Assembly (NCBI GenBank): GCA_030272585.1
Contig: BSYQ01000009.1
Span: 2,232,001-2,296,000 of the forward strand
Length of the DNA: 64,000 nucleotides
Source: Bryopsis sp. KO-2023
Lineage: Eukaryota > Chlorophyta > Ulvophyceae > Bryopsidales > Bryopsidaceae
Direction: 5' to 3'
The notes under the pieces are model-generated. The model searched no databases and had not been told where the DNA came from. It saw only the letters and a program-made list of their open reading frames with translations. This document shows positions 11,618 through 19,708 of this stretch, one piece after another; position 1 is the stretch's first letter; each line of letters starts with the position of its first letter. The position numbers and the translations under genes were made by a program.

Positions 11618-12904
11618 GGCCGTGTGACGCTCCGAAAACGCATTCGGCACAACTACTAATTCTTCATTACATAACATAACATAATTACACGCGCCGCGAC
11701 TGAAGGTAGAGTCGTACTGAACTACCGCAGAGTCTGTCTACGGCAACGGAGTCGGACTACGCCGACGTTGAATGTCTTATCCAAAAACTTGGTATCTAAA
11801 CTGCGACGCACTGAAACTATCGTCACCTAAGAAGTCGGCTAAGACCAGTCGCGCTAACAATCATCACCATCCGAGAGTCACAGTCTCGATTCCCCATAAC
11901 AATGAAAAGCCTAAGACCAGGCATCTGAACGCAACACGAGTCAAAGTCGACGGAGACACCCGCTAAGAGGGCCTTGCTCCCGAGAGTGAGACAGAAAGTG
12001 GAGTCCCCTGGAGGATGGTCGCTAAGAGACCATGGCCTAAGAGGACTCTGGAAACTGAGCTGGAGAAAGAGAGAAAACACAAAACGCAAACACCAAAAAC
12101 GAAAGGAGACACTCAGAGGAGAGGTCGGCTCCTCTGAGTGGAGAAAAACCTCCTAAGAGAAGGGCAGCACCTTCTCTTACTATTCTGACTCCACTCCTAT
12201 TTCCTCTAGAATCAAAGTTTGATCAGAAACAATCTTATTTTGAATAAAGACACTCAGAGACACAAGAATAATAGCAAGAGAATATTTTTACAGAAAGAGA
12301 AGGGATGGTATATCCCATTTCCAAAAAAAGTGTACTTCAGAAAACCTTGGATGATGCTATCTTTGGCCAGAAGTACCTCGTCCGGTCGGGATTCCCGTTT
12401 AAGGTAAGTCGCGAAGCTTTCCTTAAGTCCGTCACGATAAGAGAGTCCTCCTATAGATAGATGTCCGAAGTAAGAAGTAAACGAGGTATTCACCGAGTTC
12501 TGCCTGTCTTTAACCAGAATTCTGTGGGATATTTATACTCGCGGCCGGTTCTAGCGCTAGCGCATGTGTGCTGGCCGCGAGTTCGGCGTCACGACAGGGG
12601 TCGACTAGCGACCCGACTGCCAGTCGTGCGTATCGCCTAAGAGATCGTTTTTCGTAGGGAGTTGTATCCGTTTCGCTGGAATCCATAGTGTTTTCGCTGG
12701 CTCCTTGTGTTCCCAGCCGCACGTTTCGTAGAAGTCATACCTCGGATGTCATAAAACGACAGTGCCGGCAGTAAGACTCCTAGTACTCTGCGCTAGCCAT
12801 GGGTTGGCGTGCCAGCTATTCGATATCTTCCAGCGTATCAATATACAACTTTTCCTACGTCATCGACCTCGTCAGGAATTGAACCCGACGTACGAACCAC
12901 CAGG

Positions 12905-13369
12905 CAGAGATAGGACTTTACGGTTACGGTCACCGTAACCGGACCGTAACCACCGTAACCGGACCGTAACCGGAGTACAATTTTCGTCAGAAAATCGTAC
13001 TTTTACGGCCGTAACCGTAGCACCGTACCACTCCGTACCGCTCCGTACCGGACCGTAACGACCGTAACGGCCGTAACAACCGTAAACCGTAGAAAGTGAC
13101 CCCCGCAGGGTCCCGCGATTCCAAAGGAACCCAGGGGGATTCGAACCCGCGACCCTACTGACTGCAGCCTAACGCTTTAGCACTGAACCACGCTACTTCA
13201 CGGTGATTTAGGGCCTACCGTAGTTATACCGTACCTGTTCCGTACCGTAAAAACAACATATTACTCCGGTTACGGTACGGAGTTACGGCCGTAGTACGGT
13301 GACCGTAACCCGACCGTAACCGGACCGGACCGGAGTCGGACCAAAAATTTGGCCCAAGTCCTATCTCTG
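12905..13369. mobile_element. hAT-type MITE inside the O1 LTR
   Basis: The element is 465 bp, with terminal inverted repeats CAGAGATAGGACTT / AAGTCCTATCTCTG. An 8-bp target-site duplication CCACCAGG lies at 12,897-12,904 and 13,370-13,377. The right O1 LTR has the uninterrupted site with one CCACCAGG (55,309-55,316), which is a natural empty-site control. The 8-bp duplication and CAGAG ends fit the hAT superfamily. Many CCGTAAC/GTTACGG motifs near both ends look like subterminal transposase-binding repeats. It has no coding capacity, so it must be moved in trans. Confidence 0.9.
13125..13200 (-). other. tRNA-like segment inside the MITE
   Basis: The minus strand contains GGTTCGAATCC, a perfect Pol III B box, preceded at tRNA spacing by a D-arm-like GTGGTTCAGTGCTAAAGC. 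The T stem and anticodon stem pair poorly, so I do not call a working tRNA. It may be a captured tRNA or a SINE head. Confidence 0.45.
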
Positions 13370-13510
13370 CCACCAGGTCTCACATAGAGCAGCGTAAAAT
13401 ACGACTGTTTATCAGTGTGAGTTGGCAATTCCATTCTTCCGAATTATCATCGGAATAATCATTACATCTGGTGGCAGTACATCTGCCATGTTCTTTCTAG
13501 CTCCGTCACA

Positions 13511-13985
13511 GCTGTGACGCTCCCCCTTACACCCGCATAGAAATCACTCTATGCGTACCCAAAACCTAATCAAAAACCCACTGCACCTCATGCAGTCTTT
13601 CTTCCTTTCAACCATACTGTTCATTTCACCTCTTGCACCCACATCAAAACTCCATTGAGTGTATTCAACACCCACATCAAACCCCCTATTAAGTGTATTC
13701 AACACTTCTAAGTCCTCCCTTATTCTACCAGAAAATCCACAGAATTTGTCTCTCCCTTATTGTCTACCAGAAAATCCACAGGATTTGTCTCTCCCTTATT
13801 GTCTACCAGAAAATCCACAGGATTTGTCTCTCCCTTTTTGTCTACCAGAAAATCCACACCTCTTTGATAACCCAGTAATAACACCCTTTCACAAAGGGAA
13901 TCCCCCTCTTCACTGTTATCCAATTTTTATTTATTATTATTTTTTTTTTTTTAAATTTCTACTCTCCCAGAAATTTACCCTCTCT
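13511..13985 (-). other. O1 3' untranslated region, polypurine tract and 39-bp repeat
   Basis: Next to the LTR the minus strand reads AAGGGGGAG (about 13,520-13,528), the likely polypurine tract for plus-strand priming. Between 13,724 and 13,860 a 39-bp unit with the core CCAGAAAATCCACAG is repeated about four times. Confidence 0.6.
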
Positions 13986-15311
13986 CTAGCTGCCACTTGG
14001 TCCCCTTTGTCGTTTGCTGGATGCTGCAGCTGCTGATGTTGCTCCTTTTCGGGCAGTCCTCTTTCGGGAGAGTGGAGGAGTGGTAGCTCCATGGATTTCG
14101 ATCAACCTCTCATCCAGGAGGGTCTCCACTGGATGGCTCTGCTGCTCATTGTCGACCCACGCTCCTGGGAACTGATCCGCTCGCACATGACTCCGAGCCC
14201 GATGTATGGCGCGGTTGATTTCCAGACGGGGTCGAGAGGTCGCCGGGTAGATGGAGCGGAAATGATTTGCTCCTCCGATCAATCGACATAGAGAACATGT
14301 CTGATCGGAGAAGTTTGCCGGCGGTGCGATTGACGATTCGGGAGCGTATATCCTGCGAAAGGTTCCCATGCCCCCTTCATTCATGTCCAGCTCCAAGCTC
14401 CCCGCCAACCAAGCACGGTCTCGACAACCAATCCGGTGACAGGCTTGGTGCCGAGAACATGCCCCGCCGATGGGTTTCACTGCATTCCGCGATCTGCAGA
14501 AAAAGCAGTTCCCCTCAACCCAGTCCCCGCCGGGATTGTCCTCCTCCTCTTTGATCTGTGCTTGATCGATCCCTGCATCCGTTCCTCCATCTCCATCATT
14601 GTGATCCGCCCTCTCTCTGATTCCGCTGCCACCTTGACTACCTCCCTCTCGTCCTCCCGTGGGATCAATCCTGTCCTGGTCCTCCACTCTTTCATCCCTT
14701 TCTTGTTCCTCTCTAGCAGCACCTCCACTGATTCCCACTCTGCCAGATTCTCCTCCTTCTCTGTCTCCACCATGATCGATGTCATCCCTTTCTCCTCTTT
14801 TCCTTCCATGCTCCTCTCCATCCCCGCCGCTGTTGTGATCGTCATCGCTGTCGTCGACTCTGAATCCTCTCGCGGTTCTCCGTTCCTCCATCTGCCGTTT
14901 TCCTGCATCCGTCTGCCTCAGCTGCCCCTCGAGATCCACGACTTCCTGTCGCAACCTCACCGTTTCCAAGTCCTCCGAGGCGATACTGGCTTGAGCCGCC
15001 TGAAGCGACTCCTCCAGTTCAACCACTCGTAAGAGCAGCTGATCCCGTTCATGCTGCAGGAGTATCACCTGAGCAGCAGAACTAGAAGAACCCGCATCGC
15101 CCTCACTTGCAGCCTGTCGAAGGGCGGAGTTTTCCTGGATGAGCTTTTGTCGCTCCTCTTGCCATTTCAGCTGGTTCCGAGTATATTCCTCCGCCAACGA
15201 CTCTTCTCCCCTAAATAAATCCTCCAGTGCTCTAGCTCCCTCTCTGGACTGCACCGCCCCTGCCTCGATCCTCTCGATCGCTTCCTCCACTCTTTGACGC
15301 CACTCAACCAT
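13986..15311 (-). CDS. O1 ORF3: coiled-coil protein with Cys/His zinc-binding-like domain, 441 aa
   Basis: The start ATG at 15,311 gives MVEWRQRV, similar to the M2 ORF3 start. Residues about 1-145 are heptad-rich and probably coiled coil. About 150-255 is Gly/Asp/Arg-rich and charged. About 269-296 has C-x2-C-x12-C-x2-H-x2-C-x4-C-RDR-x-WL, and CSLC follows near residue 345. The end is basic (SRKRTARK, SSKRQR), like a nuclear localisation signal. It sits downstream of integrase, where most Ty3/gypsy elements have no gene. The same Cys/His spacing occurs in ORF3 of P2 and M2 here. I recognise no named family; nucleic-acid binding is an inference. Confidence 0.75.
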   Translation of the reverse strand: MVEWRQRVEEAIERIEAGAVQSREGARALEDLFRGEESLAEEYTRNQLKWQEERQKLIQENSALRQAASEGDAGSSSSAAQVILLQHERDQLLLRVVELEESLQAAQASIASEDLETVRLRQEVVDLEGQLRQTDAGKRQMEERRTARGFRVDDSDDDHNSGGDGEEHGRKRGERDDIDHGGDREGGESGRVGISGGAAREEQERDERVEDQDRIDPTGGREGGSQGGSGIRERADHNDGDGGTDAGIDQAQIKEEEDNPGGDWVEGNCFFCRSRNAVKPIGGACSRHQACHRIGCRDRAWLAGSLELDMNEGGMGTFRRIYAPESSIAPPANFSDQTCSLCRLIGGANHFRSIYPATSRPRLEINRAIHRARSHVRADQFPGAWVDNEQQSHPVETLLDERLIEIHGATTPPLSRKRTARKGATSAAAASSKRQRGPSGS

Positions 15312-15532
15312 TCTCTTTTCTCTCTTTTTTTTTTTTTAAACAAAAAGCAAAACCTCCCGCTCCGTTGGTTTTCTTTTTCTCAGTCGAAGGAATTCGACGC
15401 CTCGAGGCTTGGGGTTTAAAAACACTCCTCTACGTCCTCTCAAGATGACTCCATATCTATGTGTTGGGTCTCCCAATATTCTCCCTCACTCAACCAGAGT
15501 TCTACATCCTCCAGAGCTCTCCTGCCGATATC

Positions 15533-15994
15533 TCAATCTCCCCTCTCTCCCTCACTCTCGCTATCAGTTACTTCGAACCCATCGCTCTCGCTCTCCTCTC
15601 CTCTCGCTCGCTTAATCTCCTGCTCGTGCATGTCACCCACGACTTCCAGCCGCCGTTTTTGGTTCGAATCCTGTCGTCGCCACCCAGAAGTCCTAGACCT
15701 CTCTCGAACCACCTCCTGCAGTCTCTCCTCCGGAATTTCCTCTTCCCCTTGGGTTTTCCGCAGTCGACTTTGAAAGTCTTCTATCCTCCCCAAACTCTCT
15801 AAGTTACTCAGTAGAGCGATTTTCTGGCGCCTGAGTAACTCTCTCGCCGTCCTCCCAGCGGTGGTTTCGTTTGTGAAGGCCCGTTTGAGCCGTCTAGTAA
15901 CCTCCACTCTTTGTTTTTCTAACTCCGTCCGAAGGCGGAGCACTTCAGCCGCCATGCACTCGTTCAGCTGCTGTTCGGACATTGTTCCTGCCAT
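15533..15994 (-). CDS. O1 ORF2: small charged coiled-coil protein, 153 aa
   Basis: The ORF starts MAGTMSEQQLNECM and lies between the integrase end (16,164) and ORF3. It is rich in Glu, Arg and Lys with probable coiled coil over its first half, a basic stretch (RRQDSNQKRR) and an acidic Ser/Glu tail. The second Met at codon 5 is an equally good start. It could be an extra accessory protein or a detached N-terminal partner of ORF3. It has no recognised domain. Both its start and stop are intact, although neighbouring O1 genes are split by insertions. Confidence 0.5.
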   Translation of the reverse strand: MAGTMSEQQLNECMAAEVLRLRTELEKQRVEVTRRLKRAFTNETTAGRTARELLRRQKIALLSNLESLGRIEDFQSRLRKTQGEEEIPEERLQEVVRERSRTSGWRRQDSNQKRRLEVVGDMHEQEIKRARGEESESDGFEVTDSESEGERGD

Positions 15995-16163
15995 TCTTTC
16001 CTTCGAAGTCTTCGTCGTTAACGAAATATCTTTTAGAACTTTATCCCTGACCTCCCGAAGACACTCCTTAAAACCCGTCTCACTCGCTACTGTTCTCTAT
16101 TCTTGGATATCTCGCTAGTAGTTTGGTCCAAGCTTCTCCGTAAAACTCTCCTAAAGTACTCTC

Positions 16164-16478
16164 CTAAGTACTAGGCTCTCCTCCGGGTACAGCGACATCC
16201 TCTAGAGCCACCCACCGGCTTTGTCGAGTACCCCTAGAGACCTTAACTCTAACTCCTGTTCTATCTATTTCCTCTATTCGAAATCCTGCCTGAGCTTTAA
16301 CCACTAGCTTCTTAGAAGTCTTAATTCTAACTAAAACCGAATCCCCTATTTTAAGAGCTTCTATTCTTTCTTTTTCTTTAAGTTTTTCACCATAGTTCCT
16401 CTGCTGCCTATACTGAGCTGTTCCTATTGATTCCTTAGCTCTTTCTTCCATCCTTTTTCTTAATTCACTCAGCTCTTT
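16164..16478 (-). pseudogene. O1 integrase, C-terminal fragment (cut by P1)
   Basis: About 104 codons continue the integrase at 24,262-25,373 in the same frame across the P1 insertion; the TCTTT duplication marks the join. The fragment has a basic helix and an SH3-like beta domain (IGDSVLVRI ... RWVALEDV), as in Ty3/gypsy integrase C-termini. It stops at TAG 16,164-16,166 with no chromodomain. Confidence 0.8.
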
Positions 16479-16992
16479 TGATACCAGTTGCTGACGTCCA
16501 GGGACGTCAGACGTCAAAGGCGTCATGCATCTGACGTCTGTGAAGCGTCAGATGCATCCCCGGTGAATGACAGCATCCTCCCAAGGAGGTACTACTGACC
16601 TACAGCGAGGAAACCACCGTAAGAGCACAGAGTCAAGACAGTGGTTCGATCATCCAGATTAGGACTTGCGAGACTGAAGTCTTGGGTTCGAGTCTGAGCG
16701 GAAACGTGCTTTGGTCTGGGCCTGTGTGTGAGAGTGTGAGTGAGTCAGGAGTAGAACTGGCGGCTGTGAGTCAGGGTAGTGGGAGTGTTACGGGTGGTTA
16801 GTCACCCTCGGGAAAGTCGAACTGGGAGTTAAAATGATGGGACGCTTGATGTAACCTTGCTTTTCAGTGATCTGTTGGTGTGACCCCGAGTCTGTGACCC
16901 GTGCGATTTTGTGTGACCGTTCCGCCGCCGCCTCACTCTTTTCCGAGATAGGAGACGTCGCTCGCGGACGTCAGTCCTCCCGAGCGATAACA
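16479..16992 (+). repeat. P1 5' LTR with clustered TGACGTC motifs and hairpin
   Basis: 514 bp. The first 80 bp hold several GACGTC/TGACG motifs, like CRE/bZIP binding sites, with two more near 16,961-16,975. A perfect 12-bp inverted repeat (ATGCATCTGACG ... CGTCAGATGCAT, 16,525-16,557) forms a hairpin with a 9-nt loop. This is likely the U3 enhancer/promoter region. Confidence 0.85.
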
Positions 16993-17461
16993 TTTTTGGT
17001 TTCGGAGCCCGAAGGAACCGACTGGACTGGAGCTCTCCGCTGGTTTGACCAGCAGGTTTGTTCGAGGCGCTTAACGCCAGTCGTAAGGTCGTGGGAAAAC
17101 GGAAAAAGGCAAACGCAGTGAACGGGAAAAAAGGAAAACGTGTGGTAGCAACGTTGGAAAAGAAGCACACCCATAAAAAGAGAGAAAAGAGGGTGCCAAC
17201 GTTCAGTCGTGTGACAGGACGTTTGGGAAAAAGGTTACCCTGTAACCTGCGTCGCTGTCAGCGAACTGTAGTACTCAGGTTCGAAGGGTTAGAGTCGGAC
17301 GTGAAGGGGTATAGTAGTATTACGTATAGTAACTCTCACGGCAAGGGCACGTGGGTTATCCGTTCACAGTTCGGCAAGGACAGGTCGTGGCGCGAAAGTC
17401 AACGGTCTACAGTTGACAGTAACCGTTGCCTGGAAAGTCAACTGAAAGTCAAGCGACCAGA

Positions 17462-19708
17462 ATGGCTCTGGTTCCGGTCGTTACAGAAAGCGACATGGTC
17501 GCGATAAGCGACGAAGTCATGGAAGGGTCAGAAGTGCAACCAATGGTGCACCAGCAAATTCAGAATATACAGATTAATGGTTCTGATCACACTGAAATGC
17601 AAAGACAGATTGAGGTCTGGGGTGGAACAGTAACCAACCACCTCCAGCAATCATTGACCTCCATGCAGAGTCAGGTTCAACAAGTCCAGGTTGAACTCTA
17701 TACACACAGAGAGCAAGCAGAGCTACATCAGTCAACTCTAAAGGAAGAGTTGCAGTCAGCCTTAGTGCACAGTTTGGAAGAACAGAGTCGAAAACTACAG
17801 CAGACTCAGGAGCTACATGCAAAGGACTTTTATCAAAGCCTCACTGCAAATACAAATACTCAACTGAAGGACCTTGGTGAACAGTTGAGAAGTACAGGAA
17901 AAGATCATGCTGTGGGCATGGCTCAGTGGAAAAATAAGAACCAAACAGAGCTGGAACTATTCCAGAAGAAGCAGTTAGCTCTACAGGAGCAACTGATGTT
18001 GGTTCAAAAGAAACAACAGGAAGATATTAATGCCCAATTATATGAAGTGTCTCAGCACATGCAAAGAATGCAAAAACAGCTGATGGAAGAGAGGGAGAGT
18101 ATGACAAACACAATGACTAGCATACTGCAAGGAGAATTGGACTCCTATCCTGCAGTCATTCAGAAAATGGTAGCTACAGCAGTGGATGAAACCACCACAG
18201 CTATTGAGGACAAGTATAACAATGCTGAAGGACAGAAAGCAGATCTAGAAGAGACTAGATGGGCTTTAACTGATCCAGAATATCAGAAAGCAGTTGATGG
18301 CTGGATGAAGGATGGAATCCTGAGAACACCTATTCCTCCACAAGTGATGCAAGTGCATATGATGCAAGCAACACAAACAGTACAGAATACAGAGGAAGGA
18401 GAAACTGAGGGACAAACTCAGGATATCCCAACATCTGGTCAGCCACCAGTACAGCAAGTTATACCTGCCACAAGTACTGGAGCAGTACCTCCAGGACCCT
18501 CTTCTTTAGGTCTAATAGACCTCACTTCAGGACAACAACTGTCCATGGGTTTACCACCCCCTATACTGCAACCACCAGCAGTAACTATAGCACCTCCAGC
18601 TACCTTTACTTTAGGTACTACCCCAGCACCATCAGGAATGGGAATTAGACCACCAAATCCCTTTGAACAGTTAACAAGTCAAAGAGCACCCAGTGGTGGT
18701 GCACCTGGAGGAAATCCAGGGGATCCAAATGGATCAAATGGACCAAATGGCCCAGACAGACCAGGCATGCCTAGAGCATCTGGTTCTGGACATCCAGGGC
18801 CAGGGAATGGTGGTGATGGTGGTGGAGGTGATGGAGGAGGTCCCCCAGGAGGAGGACCACCTGATAGAGATCCTAGTGGTACATCAGGAGGTTCAGGACA
18901 AGGTCCTGATAGACCTTACAGCAAACAGATTAAGCTCACTCCCCCAGAGAAATTCACAGGAGATGAAAGGATGTCTGCAACAGAATGGATATTAGGAATG
19001 AAGAGATGGTTGCAGAATCAACACATCTTAGAGAGGGACTGGTTATCCTGTTTTCAGTCACATCTCCAGGGAGATGCACTTAGCTGGTTAAACCTGATGG
19101 ATATACAGATCATGAATCAGGAAAAAGCAGAGTATGCTAGCTGGCAAGAGTTCACTCAAGAACTAAGGAATGTTTTTGAGCCAGTCTCCCTAATAGAGAC
19201 TGCCAGAAAACAATTAAGAACTCTAAGGCAGACTGGAACTGCCTTAGGCTACATCAGACTCTTCAGAAAGCTGATGTTTAGACTCCCCAATCTACCTCAA
19301 GAAGAAAGATATGCAGCCTTTGTGGATGGGCTCTCAGATAGAAATATGCAAGCACAGGTTATGACCCTGTGTGATGGAGATCTAGATAAGGCCATCCTCA
19401 CAGTCCAAAGACTCTCTGCAACTATAGGCAGTAGAGGTGGCACTACTAGCAGTTTTAGAGGCAGAGGTAGAGGGAGGGGAAGATTTGGACAGAGAAATAC
19501 ACAGATGTCAGCAATGATGTCTGCTGCAACATCACAACTGCCTCCTGCAGCAAATTCAGTTAAGGCTGTGCAGCAGAGAGGTCAGATGGGATCTAGGCCC
19601 TCAAGGGGAGGATCCTTCAAGTGTTTTCTATGTGGAAGCACAGAGCATGGGGTAAGACAGTGTCCCAAACTGTCCCAAGCTCAGAAAGCCCTGAAGAAGG
19701 GAAACTAA
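17462..19708 (+). CDS. gag: P1 Gag, 748 aa
   Basis: This encodes the capsid/nucleocapsid polyprotein that packages the retrotransposon RNA. The ATG at 17,462 is the first good start; the open frame upstream has no ATG. Residues about 30-290 form long Gln/Glu-rich coiled coils, followed by a Pro/Gly-rich linker. The retrotransposon Gag domain lies at about 500-640 (PEKFTGDERM ... WLQNQHI ... AFVDGLSD), then an RG-rich stretch and one CCHC zinc knuckle (CFLCGSTEHGVRQC) near the end. The last codons are AAG GGA AAC TAA, so a GGGAAAC heptamer touches the stop codon and can slip to the pol frame. Confidence 0.9.
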   Translation: MALVPVVTESDMVAISDEVMEGSEVQPMVHQQIQNIQINGSDHTEMQRQIEVWGGTVTNHLQQSLTSMQSQVQQVQVELYTHREQAELHQSTLKEELQSALVHSLEEQSRKLQQTQELHAKDFYQSLTANTNTQLKDLGEQLRSTGKDHAVGMAQWKNKNQTELELFQKKQLALQEQLMLVQKKQQEDINAQLYEVSQHMQRMQKQLMEERESMTNTMTSILQGELDSYPAVIQKMVATAVDETTTAIEDKYNNAEGQKADLEETRWALTDPEYQKAVDGWMKDGILRTPIPPQVMQVHMMQATQTVQNTEEGETEGQTQDIPTSGQPPVQQVIPATSTGAVPPGPSSLGLIDLTSGQQLSMGLPPPILQPPAVTIAPPATFTLGTTPAPSGMGIRPPNPFEQLTSQRAPSGGAPGGNPGDPNGSNGPNGPDRPGMPRASGSGHPGPGNGGDGGGGDGGGPPGGGPPDRDPSGTSGGSGQGPDRPYSKQIKLTPPEKFTGDERMSATEWILGMKRWLQNQHILERDWLSCFQSHLQGDALSWLNLMDIQIMNQEKAEYASWQEFTQELRNVFEPVSLIETARKQLRTLRQTGTALGYIRLFRKLMFRLPNLPQEERYAAFVDGLSDRNMQAQVMTLCDGDLDKAILTVQRLSATIGSRGGTTSSFRGRGRGRGRFGQRNTQMSAMMSAATSQLPPAANSVKAVQQRGQMGSRPSRGGSFKCFLCGSTEHGVRQCPKLSQAQKALKKGN
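19699..19705 (+). promoter_or_regulatory. P1 -1 frameshift slippery site GGGAAAC
   Basis: The heptamer reads G GGA AAC in the gag frame, immediately before the TAA stop (19,706-19,708). A -1 slip continues as GGG AAA CTA into the pol frame, which is open here. This fits the X XXY YYZ rule for programmed -1 frameshifting. No ATG lies close to the gag stop in the pol frame, so frameshifting is the simplest route to Gag-Pol. Confidence 0.75.

Larger units (their letters stand above)
11623..13510 (-). repeat. O1 3' LTR (carries a MITE)
   Basis: Without the 465-bp MITE and its 8-bp duplication this LTR is 1,415 bp, against 1,382 bp for the right copy. It differs by a short AT-rich insertion near 11,680 and by keeping the terminal 12 bp that the right copy lacks. 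It holds a 10-bp perfect hairpin (CTCAGAGGAG/CTCCTCTGAG, 12,112-12,138) and several CTAAGAG motifs between about 11,830 and 12,640. Confidence 0.85.

Noticed and set aside
13125..13200. Functional tRNA gene in the MITE
   Set aside because: The B box is perfect but the anticodon and T stems pair poorly, and no clean acceptor stem can be formed.
13724..13860. CRISPR-like array
   Set aside because: The 39-bp units are contiguous with no unique spacers and sit in a eukaryotic retrotransposon; it is a simple minisatellite.
14436..15032. 198-codon plus-strand ORF opposite O1 ORF3
   Set aside because: It is Ser-rich shadow sequence of the repetitive charged region of ORF3.
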